DNA of 64,000 nt from Chloroflexota bacterium (GTDB lineage: Bacteria; Chloroflexota; Anaerolineae; J036; Brachytrichaceae): contig JANXLU010000042.1 of the NCBI GenBank assembly GCA_025354985.1, forward strand, positions 1-64,000, in the 5' to 3' direction. Positions 10,161-21,847 of this stretch are shown piece by piece. The notes below the pieces were generated by a model that made no database searches, was not told the DNA's origin, and saw nothing but the letters and a program-made list of their open reading frames with translations. Position 1 is the stretch's first letter; each line of letters starts with the position of its first letter. The translations under genes and the position numbers were made by a program.

Positions 10161-10802
10161 TCAAGGTTTGACCGGTGTAAAGGGGTACATCTTTGCCACA
10201 GGTGCGAAGGTCTTGCGGTGATCCGGGCAGGGGCCCAGCGCCCGTAGCGCCGTCGCGTGGATGGCTGTGCCATAACCCTTATGACGGGCGAAGCCGTAAT
10301 CCGGTAACGCGCCATTGAGCTCAAACATAATTCGATCGCGGGTGGTCTTGGCAAGAATGGATGCGGCCGCCACCGAGAGGCTGATGCTGTCGGCAAAATT
10401 GAAGACATGCTGAGGGAGCGGACAATTTGCAAGATGCACAGCATCGATGATGAGCGCCGTGGGCTGGGGACAGATGGCGGCGATGGCACGCTGCATAGCC
10501 AGGCGGGTGGCGGGGACGATTCCAATCACGTCAATTTCCAGGCTGGAAGCGACCCCCGTTGCAGTTGCGCACGCCAGGGACAGGATGAGGTCGCGGCAGG
10601 CGTTGCGCTGGGTTTCGGTCAGTTGTTTGGAGTCGTTGACACCATGGCGGCGGAGTTTGGTGAGCGCTTGTGGGTCTGAAGGCAGGATGACGGCGCCGGC
10701 GACCACTGGTCCGGCCCAGGCGCCGCGGCCGGCTTCGTCGATGCCGGCCACCAGGAGGTGGCCTTGTGCGCGCAGTTGGTTCTCGTGTTTTAGCCCGGGC
10801 AT
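10161..10802 (-). CDS. rnhB: Ribonuclease HII
   Basis: VAGIDEAGRGAWAGPVVAGAVIL, VNDSKQLTETQR, ASILAKTTRDRIM, GYGTAIHATAL. Confidence 0.95.
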   Translation of the reverse strand: MPGLKHENQLRAQGHLLVAGIDEAGRGAWAGPVVAGAVILPSDPQALTKLRRHGVNDSKQLTETQRNACRDLILSLACATATGVASSLEIDVIGIVPATRLAMQRAIAAICPQPTALIIDAVHLANCPLPQHVFNFADSISLSVAAASILAKTTRDRIMFELNGALPDYGFARHKGYGTAIHATALRALGPCPDHRKTFAPVAKMYPFTPVKP

Positions 10803-10923
10803 AAGGGGAGGATTATCAGTTGGGATGGGTAGCACGGAAAATATCACAAGCCACGGATGCGTACGGAATGTTAACTATATTCACACATTTGCTGGCTAAG
10901 CTTAGGGTTTATGAGACACAACA

Positions 10924-11673
10924 GTGGTCTCGACGTATAAGGTGCAACGCATGTTTAACCGCAGAAAACCGACGGACGCCTCAGGCTTGAACGAAAAGAG
11001 CGATGTTATTGTCCAGTTGGATGATATCTACAAGAGTTTTATCATGGGCAAGGAAGCGGTGCCGGCGCTGCGCGGGGTGAGCTTGGGGATCAAACGGGGT
11101 GAAATCCTGTGTTTGATGGGACCGAGTGGTAGCGGCAAAACCACGCTACTGAACATCATCGGCGGGCTGGACACGGCCTCGCGCGGCCATGTTCTGGTTG
11201 ACGGCAAGAATGTGGTGAGCTTGAGCGAAGAGAAACTGGCCCGGTTACGGCTGGAGAAGATGGGCTTTATCTTTCAAAACTTCAACTTGTTGAGCAACTT
11301 TACGGCGCTTGAAAACGTGCAGGTGCCAATGACGCTGATCGGCAAGCGAGACTCGGCGACGCGCGCACGCGACCTGCTGAAGCAAGTTGGCCTGGGTGAT
11401 CGCATGACACACTATCCCAGCGAACTGTCTGGGGGACAACAGCAGCGCGTGGCCATTGCGCGGGCGTTGGCGAATGATCCGCCACTGATCGTGGGTGATG
11501 AGATGACCGGTGACCTGGACACACAAACTAGCTACGAGGTGATGCAGCTCATCACCGATCTGAACAAGGAGCGCGGCACTACGATCGTTTATGTCACACA
11601 TGACCCCCGTATGAGCAAGTATGCGCACCGGGTACTTAACATGCGGGATGGGAAAATGGTGGAGGAAGAGTAG
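10924..11673 (+). CDS. MacB/LolD-type ABC transporter ATPase
   Basis: Walker A GPSGSGKTT, signature [15 protein letters not shown], Walker B LIVGDEMTGDLD. Confidence 0.95.
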   Translation: MVSTYKVQRMFNRRKPTDASGLNEKSDVIVQLDDIYKSFIMGKEAVPALRGVSLGIKRGEILCLMGPSGSGKTTLLNIIGGLDTASRGHVLVDGKNVVSLSEEKLARLRLEKMGFIFQNFNLLSNFTALENVQVPMTLIGKRDSATRARDLLKQVGLGDRMTHYPSELSGGQQQRVAIARALANDPPLIVGDEMTGDLDTQTSYEVMQLITDLNKERGTTIVYVTHDPRMSKYAHRVLNMRDGKMVEEE

Positions 11674-14504
11674 TGGCCCTTAAGTACGTTCTAAATTCCA
11701 TGAAGCGGCGCAAGCTGCGGACGATTATTGTGGCGCTGGCGCTGATCGTGGGTGTGGCGCTCGTTGGTGCGTTACTGGCGCTGGTGGATACGCAGAGGCA
11801 GTATGCCTTGCAGCAGGTGGGTGATCAGACCGGTGGGTTTGATCTGAACATCAAGCGCAGTGACCTGGCACTGTCCCCCTTTTTTGACCCGATTACAGCA
11901 TCAACGGCGGCGCGCGGGGCCAACAGCCGGCTGGCGGCCATTTATCAACGGATTCAAGGCAGCGCGGTGGCGCGCACCAAGGACAGTGTTCAGGATTGGA
12001 ATGTTACGGTGGTTGGGCTGGATATGCAGCATGACGGGCTGAACCGGGTGAAGCCGGTTACAGAAGGCACATATCCTCCAAAGGCCGGGCAGGTGTTTTT
12101 GGCCTCGCTGACCGCGGATTTGCTGCACGCCAAGGTGGGTGACGAAATAAAGCTGAGCTATGTGCAGCCGATACCACGCGAATCCGGCAAGACGGCTTCA
12201 ACCAACAGCAGTACCGCGCGCGCTGAGGGGAAATTTGTAGTGGCGGGTGTGGGCATCATCAGCGGACTAAGTGACGCCACGAACACGATATTTATGACGC
12301 TTGCCGATGCGCAAACCTGGCTTAATCAGCCGGACAAGGTCGAGCGATTGCTGGTCGTTTGGAACTCGGATGACACTGCGGGCAGCGATTCAAAGCTGGC
12401 GGTTAGCAATGCACGGGACAGCGGTGAGCTGATCAAGGACGCGGTGCAGAAACAGCTGGGCAATGAATATTTGGTGGCGCTGCCCAAGTATGCAAGCCTG
12501 GACGCACAGGCACAGGGCTTTGTCTTTCAGCAGAGTTTTATTACGATTTACGGTCTTATGAGCATGGGCATCATCGGGCTGATGGTCAACGCGCTGATGA
12601 TGACCACCGTGCAGGAGCAGAAGCGGGACTTGGCGGTGTTGCGGGTGCTGGGTGCGGCACGCACGCGTCTATTCGAAGCGGTGGTGCTGGAGGTCGTCAT
12701 CCTTGGGACACTCGGTGTCGTGGTTGGTGTATTACTTGGACGGGTATTGTCGGATCGATTTGTGGCGCCGTTGTTGCTGCAAAATCTGGACTTGCCGGCG
12801 GGCGTGAGCACGGCGTGGACGTTGCGTTCGGTTTTAACCCCGACGATTATTACAGTTGTGGTGTTGGCATTGGCGACATTTAATCCGGCGCGCCAGGCTG
12901 CAAGCACCAAGGTCATGATCGTGCTTAACCCGTCGGCGGCGGATCAACCAACCTTGGACGACATCGCGAAGTTGCGCGAGCGGAAGCCGCAAATTGGATT
13001 GGTGATCACCGGTGTGGTACTCCTGATCATCAGCTTCTGTGTGCTGTTTTTGTTTCCACTGTTGTTTTCATTTGGAGACCTGAACTTTTTTGCCAATGTG
13101 TATTTTGGCGCACTGATGCTCATGGTGATGGGCATGTCACTAATTTTTTACTTTGTGACGACTCCGATCGAGCGGGTGCTCTTGTTTCTATATGGCGTGA
13201 TCAGCAACCGCGCCAGTTATTTTGCGAGCCGGTATTCGCTGCGCGGGAAGGGGCGGAATGCGCTGATCTCGCTCATGGTGGTGGCCAGCGCGGTGTTGCC
13301 GTGTCTGCTGGCGGCGCAGCTTGTCGTGAGCGATGCAAACCTCGACACGGATTTGCGCTTTAGCAATGGAACGGACGCGATTGCCAGCGTGGGCGGTCCC
13401 GGGTTTGGGCCGCCCGGCGGAATCGGTGGCGGATTTAACAACATTCGTGTGCGCGGCGACAATATGAGCGATGACAATCTGCACGATTTTTCGGGCCACC
13501 CAGGTGTGCAGAATGCGGTTGCCATTGCCAATGGTTACATAGGGGATGCCAGTGATCGGGTAAATTTACGGTCACGCCGGGCGCGATTTATCGGCGTGAG
13601 CGGTGACCTGACCAAGGTGTTGTATCCGGAGTTCTATAAATTTAACGCCGGTGATGCCAGCGCGCTGGTTCGGGTCGCAAATGACCCAAACGTGGTCATT
13701 ATTTCAGCGGCCATGCAGGACGCGCTTGACGTGAAGCTTGGGGATGGAATCAAGGTCAAAGGCAACGGGCAGGATCACGAGCGGATCATGCAAGTCATCG
13801 CCATTGGCGCGCGCATCCCGGGTTTTGCGGGTGAGTTTACGAGCAACCGCAATGCGATCGGGGGCGGTGCCACCGGGCTTATGATGAGCATGGCGGCATA
13901 TCGCGATCTGCGGAACGATCCGGCAAAAGGCCCGCCAGACGCGACCGAGGCGCTATATACCAAGGTGTATGTGCACAAAATTCCGGGCGTGAATGACAAC
14001 TCGCTGGGCAAGGCGCTGCGGGATACGTTTAGCAGGCAAAAAGGGTTGAACATTGTCATTACGAGTGAACAGATTGATCAGACCAGGGACACGCTGCAGC
14101 AGGGCCGCGTTATTACGTTGGTGCTGACGGCGCTGAGCATGATCACGGCGGTGTTTGGCGTGCTCGCGGTCATGTATACCGCGGTTCTGGGGCGGCGGGT
14201 GGAGATTGGCATGCTAAAGGCGATTGGATCACCGGCGGCGACCTTGCGGGGAATCTTTATCGGTGAGGCCATGGTGACCACGCTCGCGGCAGCCATCGCC
14301 GGCATTATCGCCGGAACGCTGCTTGGCATGCTATTTGTTTTTGTGGAACGATTTAACAGCGAGAACCCCACGCTCTGGGCGTTTGATTTTCAAACGGCGG
14401 GCGCCATTTGTGCGATGGTGATGGCTTCGGCCATCCTGAGCGCATGGCTCGCCACCCGACCGGTACTCAGGCAGAAAGCCGTGATGGTGCTGCGTGAGCG
14501 GTAA
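11673..14504 (+). CDS. FtsX-like ABC transporter permease, large (943 aa)
   Basis: Two FtsX-type membrane blocks and a Gly-rich loop GGPGFGPPGGIGGGFNN; GTG start overlaps the upstream TAG by 1 nt. Confidence 0.88.
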   Translation: MALKYVLNSMKRRKLRTIIVALALIVGVALVGALLALVDTQRQYALQQVGDQTGGFDLNIKRSDLALSPFFDPITASTAARGANSRLAAIYQRIQGSAVARTKDSVQDWNVTVVGLDMQHDGLNRVKPVTEGTYPPKAGQVFLASLTADLLHAKVGDEIKLSYVQPIPRESGKTASTNSSTARAEGKFVVAGVGIISGLSDATNTIFMTLADAQTWLNQPDKVERLLVVWNSDDTAGSDSKLAVSNARDSGELIKDAVQKQLGNEYLVALPKYASLDAQAQGFVFQQSFITIYGLMSMGIIGLMVNALMMTTVQEQKRDLAVLRVLGAARTRLFEAVVLEVVILGTLGVVVGVLLGRVLSDRFVAPLLLQNLDLPAGVSTAWTLRSVLTPTIITVVVLALATFNPARQAASTKVMIVLNPSAADQPTLDDIAKLRERKPQIGLVITGVVLLIISFCVLFLFPLLFSFGDLNFFANVYFGALMLMVMGMSLIFYFVTTPIERVLLFLYGVISNRASYFASRYSLRGKGRNALISLMVVASAVLPCLLAAQLVVSDANLDTDLRFSNGTDAIASVGGPGFGPPGGIGGGFNNIRVRGDNMSDDNLHDFSGHPGVQNAVAIANGYIGDASDRVNLRSRRARFIGVSGDLTKVLYPEFYKFNAGDASALVRVANDPNVVIISAAMQDALDVKLGDGIKVKGNGQDHERIMQVIAIGARIPGFAGEFTSNRNAIGGGATGLMMSMAAYRDLRNDPAKGPPDATEALYTKVYVHKIPGVNDNSLGKALRDTFSRQKGLNIVITSEQIDQTRDTLQQGRVITLVLTALSMITAVFGVLAVMYTAVLGRRVEIGMLKAIGSPAATLRGIFIGEAMVTTLAAAIAGIIAGTLLGMLFVFVERFNSENPTLWAFDFQTAGAICAMVMASAILSAWLATRPVLRQKAVMVLRER

Positions 14505-14513
14505 TACAAAATT

Positions 14514-15743
14514 GTGACTACTTTGATGATGCGCAAAAAACTTTTCCCGGCAGCCCCACTTGCCCTGGCTGCCGTTCTCATGATTTCCGGCTGTAGTCGG
14601 ATTCGGGTGGGTGGTGGCCCGGGCGGCAACGGCTCGAACGGTCAACTGGGAGGATCGGCGGGTGCAGAAACGCCGACGCCGCTGCCACCTCTGCCAACGC
14701 GGGAAGTGGCGGCCATTCAGAGTATTGCCTCGGATGGTGCGTTGGCGCTCAATCTGCCGCCGGTCGCGCTTGCATTTGACACAACCGGTCGGATTGCGAC
14801 GGTGAACGTGCAACCCGGACAGCCCGTCAAGGTTGGCGCTGTGCTCGCGACCCTGGACGACGAGGCCCTTAGGGATGCGCTGGCACAGGCGACGGAACAA
14901 TTGAACCTAACCGAGGCGCAGATTCGTAACACGGCCGCCAGTGTGCCGGCGCGTCAGTCGGATATTGATAGTGCACAGGCTGCGCTGAACCAGGCGTGGC
15001 TTGCATATAAAGACATCAAAGCGGGCCCCACCGCTGCCACGGTTGAACAGGCGTTGCGGAGCTGGAACGCCGCCAAGGATTCGCTGTATAGCGCACAGAT
15101 CGCGCGGGATTCACAGTGTGGCTTTCGGAAAGACAGCCACGACTGCAAATCTCAGGAAGCAAATGTGGGGAACGCGTACGAGAACGAGCGGCGCGCGTAT
15201 TCGCAATATCTGGAGGCACAAAAGCCAGCCACCGATGCAACCGTGTCACAGAGTTATGCGAACGTAGCTTCTGCACAGGCGCGCCTTAAGCAGCTTACAG
15301 ACCCGGCACCGACGACCGATGAATCCAAGAAGCTCGCCCAGGTGCAAGATGACAACGCCAAAACAGCGGTGGATCGGGCGCAGCGCAGTCTGGCCAAAGC
15401 GAAATTGTTGAGCCCGTGTGACTGCACGGTTCAGGACGTGTCGGCTGCGGTAGGGGCAAACGCCGGCGGGGTGGCCATGACCCTCCTGCAAACCAAGAGC
15501 ATCGTGTTTAAGACGAACAACCTGAGCGAACGCGATCTTGGGTCAATTCAAATTGGAAACGCCGCCAAGGTTCGGCTAAAGCCCTATGACAAGGATTTCC
15601 CCGCAAAGGTCACCGCCATATTGCCGCAAAGCAGCGGGGTGCAAGGAAACGTGGCTATTTTTACGGTGGTTGTGCAACTTGATCCGGCTCCCGAACAGCT
15701 GTTGCCGGGGATGACCGGGCAAGTGGAAATCAGCGTGAAATAG
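14514..15743 (+). CDS. HlyD/RND-type periplasmic adaptor lipoprotein
   Basis: Lipobox-like MISGCSR; biotinyl-lipoyl-like GRIATVNVQPGQPVKVGAVLATLDD; coiled coil. Confidence 0.85.
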   Translation: MTTLMMRKKLFPAAPLALAAVLMISGCSRIRVGGGPGGNGSNGQLGGSAGAETPTPLPPLPTREVAAIQSIASDGALALNLPPVALAFDTTGRIATVNVQPGQPVKVGAVLATLDDEALRDALAQATEQLNLTEAQIRNTAASVPARQSDIDSAQAALNQAWLAYKDIKAGPTAATVEQALRSWNAAKDSLYSAQIARDSQCGFRKDSHDCKSQEANVGNAYENERRAYSQYLEAQKPATDATVSQSYANVASAQARLKQLTDPAPTTDESKKLAQVQDDNAKTAVDRAQRSLAKAKLLSPCDCTVQDVSAAVGANAGGVAMTLLQTKSIVFKTNNLSERDLGSIQIGNAAKVRLKPYDKDFPAKVTAILPQSSGVQGNVAIFTVVVQLDPAPEQLLPGMTGQVEISVK

Positions 15744-16938
15744 GGACGTGTCCCCGGTCGCGCATCATGCGCTGACCAGCGTCGAGCTCGATCCAGGGCG
15801 CCGGGTCATCATCCGGAATGCGGTGCATTGGGCGCCCACCCAGGATGGTCAGCGTGTTGGTTAGCAGCTGGTGTGACGTGCGGGCATGCATGTCAATGTC
15901 ATAGAGCGTGTAGCTGCCGGTGTTCAAGGTGAACAGCGCGACATCCGCAAGCGCACCGACGTTGAGGGTGCCAACTTCATGATCGAGCTTGAGGGCGCGC
16001 GCCGGTGCGATGGTGGCTCGGGCAATACACTCTTCAAGCGAAAGGCCCATGAGCATGAATTTGGTCAGGGTGGTTGGCATGTCGAAGCAGGGTCCATGTA
16101 CGGCCAATTGATGCATGTCGGTGGAGATAACATCCGGCACGAATCCGGCCGCAAGCATGCTTTCGGCGCTTTCAAATGAAAATGAACCGGCGCCGTGACC
16201 GACATCAAATAGCACGCCGGCGTCTCTGGCTTGGCGCGCGAGGCTGAGCATCTGTCCACTATCAGCAACAAGCTTGTTGCTGCGCCCGGTGCAACAGTGG
16301 GTGAGAATGTCGCCGGCGCGTAGGTGAGGAAGTATTTCCTGGATTGTGGGTGGTCCGGATGCAATATGAACCATGAGCGGTAATTCACAGCGATCGGCGG
16401 CCGCCCTAGCGCGGAGCAGACCGGCGATTTCGCCACCGGTGGTGCCATAATCAATCCGTGCCTTGATGCCGAGCACAAGGTCGCGGTTTAAATCCACCAC
16501 CTTGCAGCATAGATCGACGTCCAAATAATTCAGATTGAGCAATTCCCAGTTTGGGGCGGTAAGGCCAATTCCGCTGATGTTGAGTAGTGCGTATATGCGG
16601 GCCTCACTTTGCTTGATTACGAACTCGCGCAGCCCGGCGAAGTTGTAGGCGCCGGCCGACCCCACGTCAAGCCAGGTGGTCACGCCACTGCGCGCGGCGA
16701 TCGGATCGGGCTTGATGCCCCAATACGTCACGCTGTGATACACATGGGTGTGCAGGTCGATCAATCCCGGTGTAACGATTTGGCCTGTGGCATCAATCAA
16801 TTTGCGCGCGGCGGCCGGGTCTATGTTGGGTTCGATTGCGGCAATTCGGTTTCGGGTAATGGCGATATCAAAGCTGCCGGTGTGTCCACCACCCGGATCC
16901 ATGACTTGACCATTCTTGATCAGCGTATCAAAGTGCAT
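15730..16938 (-). CDS. Amidohydrolase/dihydroorotase-like deacetylase
   Basis: GQIVTPGLIDLHTHVYH, GVTTWLDVGSAGAYNFAGLREFVI, LPLMVHIASGPPTIQEIL; convergent 14-bp overlap with the upstream adaptor gene. Confidence 0.85.
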   Translation of the reverse strand: MHFDTLIKNGQVMDPGGGHTGSFDIAITRNRIAAIEPNIDPAAARKLIDATGQIVTPGLIDLHTHVYHSVTYWGIKPDPIAARSGVTTWLDVGSAGAYNFAGLREFVIKQSEARIYALLNISGIGLTAPNWELLNLNYLDVDLCCKVVDLNRDLVLGIKARIDYGTTGGEIAGLLRARAAADRCELPLMVHIASGPPTIQEILPHLRAGDILTHCCTGRSNKLVADSGQMLSLARQARDAGVLFDVGHGAGSFSFESAESMLAAGFVPDVISTDMHQLAVHGPCFDMPTTLTKFMLMGLSLEECIARATIAPARALKLDHEVGTLNVGALADVALFTLNTGSYTLYDIDMHARTSHQLLTNTLTILGGRPMHRIPDDDPAPWIELDAGQRMMRDRGHVPISR

Positions 16939-17074
16939 TTGAATGATTTTATGGGCAAAACGCCCGACTTCACGTGCGTCTTCATCACCGGTTAATCAAC
17001 TACTGTTCTAATGCCCAGCGCATAAAACAACCCCGCGTCGCGGTTTTGTCCGCCATGTGTTTGCGTCACCATTT

Positions 17075-18520
17075 ATGAGTATCTCAAAAAATCCGACCTT
17101 TCGCGCCTCAACATTTGCCATCGTAACTGCCGTATTAATGGCATGCACAAACACTGCCGCCACGGGTGCGGGCGCCAATCGGCGCAGCGCCACGCTGAGC
17201 AAAAGCACCATCGCAGCAAGCGTGAGTGCGACCGGAAACGTGGCGGCAGAAGCCGAGGTTAAGGTCAGTTTTCAGGTCCAGGGCACCGTAAGCGATGTCA
17301 AGGTGAAGGCAGGTGACAAGGTAAAGGTTGGGGATGTCATCGCATCACTTGATTTGACTGATTTGCAAATCGCGCAACAGCAGGCCGAGGCGTCGATTGC
17401 CGCTGCCGATGTTGCGATTGTGACCGCGAACACGGCCATTGCGGTTGCCAATGCCGGTTACAGCCGAACGGTGGACTCGGCGCGACAGAGCGATGTGGAT
17501 GCTGCTTCCGCGTCAGTAAACAGCGCTTATGAGAATTATGTCAAAGTAAAGCAGGGTCCGCAGGCCGAGGACTATGCCGGTGCGGTGGCGGCATTTAAGA
17601 ACAGTGAGGCGCAGCTTAAACAGGCACAGGCCGCCTATGATCGAGCGTATTCGGTAAGCCCGGGTGGGATAGGCGCCACACCCCAGAGCCTGGCGCTTGA
17701 ACAAGCGACGAATGCGTGGAACCAGGCCAAAGCCGCCTTGGATAAGGCCACCAAACCCAGCGATAGCGCGGCGCTGGCGGCTGCCGTGAATCAACTGCAG
17801 GCAGCTCGGGCGCAGCTGGATAAGGCCAAGACTCCGGCGCGCCAATTTGATATTGATCAGGCGGTAGCGCAACAACAACAAGCGGCGGCAGGCGTCAAGC
17901 AGGCCCAGGTTCAGAAGCAACAGGCCGAGCTATCGGCTAAGCAGGCCAGGCGGAGAATCGACCAAGCGGTATTGGTATCGCCAGTGGCGGGATTGATCAA
18001 AGACATAACCATCAAGACTGGTGAGCAATCCGGGTTGGGTCCGGTGGTTACTATTGTGGATAACAGTTTGCTCCACATTGACGTGACCGTGGATGAAATT
18101 GACATTGCACGCGTTCGAGTTAATCAGGATGTGAACGTTACGCTGGATGCGCTGCCCGGCAAGGTTTTTGCGGCAAAAGTTGACCGTGTGGCACCAACCA
18201 GCCGCCTTGTAAATGGCGTTGTCAGCTACGATGTTCGGGTGTTGCTGCCAAAGGATGACCCGGATCTGCGGGTTGGCATGACGAGCAGCGCCGCCATCAC
18301 GCTTGATCGGCGCGAGAACGTGGTGGCCGTTCCGAACTGGGCGGTGCGACGTGATCGCAAGGCGGGCAAAAACTTTGTGACGCTGAAGGAAGGCGACAAG
18401 ACGCGCGAAGTTGAAGTGCAGGTTGGATTGCGCAACGATCAGTTTACCGAGGTGCTCGGTGGCGCCAACGAAGGCCAGACCGTGGTTGCGCCCGAGGTGC
18501 CCAATGCCCTTGGCGGCTAA
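17075..18520 (+). CDS. HlyD-type periplasmic adaptor lipoprotein
   Basis: Lipobox-like VLMACTN; VQGTVSDVKVKAGDKVKVGDVIASLD; long Ala/Gln coiled coil. Confidence 0.88.
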   Translation: MSISKNPTFRASTFAIVTAVLMACTNTAATGAGANRRSATLSKSTIAASVSATGNVAAEAEVKVSFQVQGTVSDVKVKAGDKVKVGDVIASLDLTDLQIAQQQAEASIAAADVAIVTANTAIAVANAGYSRTVDSARQSDVDAASASVNSAYENYVKVKQGPQAEDYAGAVAAFKNSEAQLKQAQAAYDRAYSVSPGGIGATPQSLALEQATNAWNQAKAALDKATKPSDSAALAAAVNQLQAARAQLDKAKTPARQFDIDQAVAQQQQAAAGVKQAQVQKQQAELSAKQARRRIDQAVLVSPVAGLIKDITIKTGEQSGLGPVVTIVDNSLLHIDVTVDEIDIARVRVNQDVNVTLDALPGKVFAAKVDRVAPTSRLVNGVVSYDVRVLLPKDDPDLRVGMTSSAAITLDRRENVVAVPNWAVRRDRKAGKNFVTLKEGDKTREVEVQVGLRNDQFTEVLGGANEGQTVVAPEVPNALGG

Positions 18521-19241
18521 CTTGATTGATCAGAAGCTGGTGATCGACGCATCTTCAATTACGAAGATGTATAAGATGGGTGACAGCGAGTTTTATGCCC
18601 TAAGCGGGGTGGACATTGCCATTCGCGAAGGCGAGCTAATGGCGATTATGGGCCCGAGCGGCAGCGGCAAGAGCACGCTTATGAACATTCTTGGCTGTCT
18701 TGATCAGCCAACCGCCGGGACGTATCGGCTGGACGGCACCGAGACGGCCAAGATGAACGAAGATCAGCTGGCAGAAATTCGCAACAAGAAGATCGGATTT
18801 GTATTTCAGAGTTTTAACCTGCTGCGGCGCACCAGCGCGCTGGATAACGTGGCGCAGCCTCTCATTTACGCGGGTGTGCATGGGACAGAGCGCACCAGGC
18901 GCGCGCGTGAGGCACTTGAGGCGGTGGGACTGGGTAACAAGCTGAGCAACCATGCAAATGAACTGAGCGGTGGTCAGCAGCAGCGCGTGGCGATTGCCCG
19001 GGCCCTGGTGACGAACCCGGCCATGATTTTGGCGGATGAACCGACCGGCAACCTGGATAGCAAGAGCGGCAAAGAGATTTTGTGTCTTTTTCAGCGGTTG
19101 AACCGGGAGAAAGGAATCACCATTGTGTTTGTCACACATGACGCCCGGATTGGCGAGCACTGCAACCGCGTCGTCCGCATCGCGGATGGATTGATCGTCG
19201 GTGATGATTCGGTCGCATCGCCGCTGGATAGCTGTATTTGA
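18504..19241 (+). CDS. MacB-type ABC transporter ATPase
   Basis: [51 protein letters not shown]; 17-nt overlap with the adaptor. Confidence 0.95.
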   Translation: MPLAANLIDQKLVIDASSITKMYKMGDSEFYALSGVDIAIREGELMAIMGPSGSGKSTLMNILGCLDQPTAGTYRLDGTETAKMNEDQLAEIRNKKIGFVFQSFNLLRRTSALDNVAQPLIYAGVHGTERTRRAREALEAVGLGNKLSNHANELSGGQQQRVAIARALVTNPAMILADEPTGNLDSKSGKEILCLFQRLNREKGITIVFVTHDARIGEHCNRVVRIADGLIVGDDSVASPLDSCI

Positions 19242-19269
19242 GCAGCATGTTGCAAAAAGAAAAAACACC

Positions 19270-20520
<1,251 letters not shown>

Positions 20521-20567
20521 TCGATGTGGCGATCTGGTTGGCCACAGAACTGGATTTGTAAATAAAC

Positions 20568-21845
20568 ATGCTGTTTGAAATAATTCGCGTGGCCGTTAAA
20601 GCGCTGGCGGCAAACAAGCTGCGCAGCGTGCTCACCGCGCTGGGCATCATCATCGGCGTTGGGGCGGTCATCGCACTGGTGGCGCTGGGGAATGGCGTGG
20701 ATGCTTTTATCAATCAGCAGTTTAATGCGCAGGGTGCCAATCTGATCTTTGTTTTTCCGGCACGAATCGATTTGAAGAATGGTGCGAGCCGGAGCGGCTT
20801 TGCGGGTGGCAATGCACAGGGTGGAAACCGGGCCGGGATCGCGCTGAGCCTGACCACGGAAGACATCGATGCGCTCTCAAACCCTTCGCTTGTTCCTGAC
20901 GCTGTTGTGGTTGCACCGATCGCTGCGGGCAACATCAAAGTGACCGCGGGTGATGCAAAATATTCCGGTCGCGTGCGGGGCACCACACCGAGCTATCAGA
21001 ATCTCAACGACTGGTCGATGACCTACGGCACGTGGTTTGACGACAGTGCCTATGCCTCGCGGGCTCGAGTGGCGCTCTTGGGAGCATGGCCCTATTCCAG
21101 GTTGTTTCCCGACGGTGGTGACCCAACCGGTGCGGAGATTCGGATTAATAGCGTGCCGTTTAGGGTGGGCGGACTGCTGGCCAAGCGCGGCACCGGTGGC
21201 GAGGGCACCGATGATGACACGATCATTGTGCCGATGACGACCGTGCGTGAGCGTCTGTTTCCACAAAAAAATTCCAAGGGTGAAACAACCGTGGGGATTG
21301 CCATCATCGGCGCGCGCAACAAGGACCGGGTGGATGCCACTTTGAGCGAGGTTACCGAGGTGCTTCGGCAGCGACATGGGATCCAGTTCTCGGGTGAGGA
21401 CGACTTTAGCGTGGCCACTCAGCGAGACTTGTTGAGCACCGTAGGAACCATTACCGACACATTGACGTTGTTCCTTGCGGCCGTGGCCGGTATATCGCTG
21501 TTTGTCGGTGGAATTGGAATCATGAACATCATGCTGGTGTCGATCACCGAGCGCACGCGGGAGATTGGACTGCGGAAGGCGATCGGGGCCAAGTCACGCG
21601 TTATTCTGGTGCAGTTTATTGCCGAGGCCATGATGCTGTCATTGCTCGGAGGCGTTATCGGAATCGTGATCGGGTGGAGCGTGGCTTCGGTGATCTCTTA
21701 TTTTGCCAACTTTCCATCGCTGGTCACGCTCCCGTCCGTGCTGATTGCAGTTGGCTTTAGCATGCTGGTGGGGCTGGTATTTGGCGTGTATCCGGCCTGG
21801 CGCGCGGCGCAGCTGAGCCCGATCAGCGCGTTGCGCTACGAATAG
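20568..21845 (+). CDS. MacB-type ABC transporter permease, copy 2
   Basis: Paralog of the previous ORF: LGIIIGVGAVIALVALGNG, GGIGIMNIMLVSITERTREIGLRKAIGAK, SPISALRYE. Confidence 0.93.
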   Translation: MLFEIIRVAVKALAANKLRSVLTALGIIIGVGAVIALVALGNGVDAFINQQFNAQGANLIFVFPARIDLKNGASRSGFAGGNAQGGNRAGIALSLTTEDIDALSNPSLVPDAVVVAPIAAGNIKVTAGDAKYSGRVRGTTPSYQNLNDWSMTYGTWFDDSAYASRARVALLGAWPYSRLFPDGGDPTGAEIRINSVPFRVGGLLAKRGTGGEGTDDDTIIVPMTTVRERLFPQKNSKGETTVGIAIIGARNKDRVDATLSEVTEVLRQRHGIQFSGEDDFSVATQRDLLSTVGTITDTLTLFLAAVAGISLFVGGIGIMNIMLVSITERTREIGLRKAIGAKSRVILVQFIAEAMMLSLLGGVIGIVIGWSVASVISYFANFPSLVTLPSVLIAVGFSMLVGLVFGVYPAWRAAQLSPISALRYE

Positions 21846-21847
21846 GA

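Noticed and set aside
17020-17056. Hairpin near acaaccccgcgtcgcggttttgt as a terminator
   Set aside because: The arms carry two mismatches and the loop is too tight; not convincing by eye.
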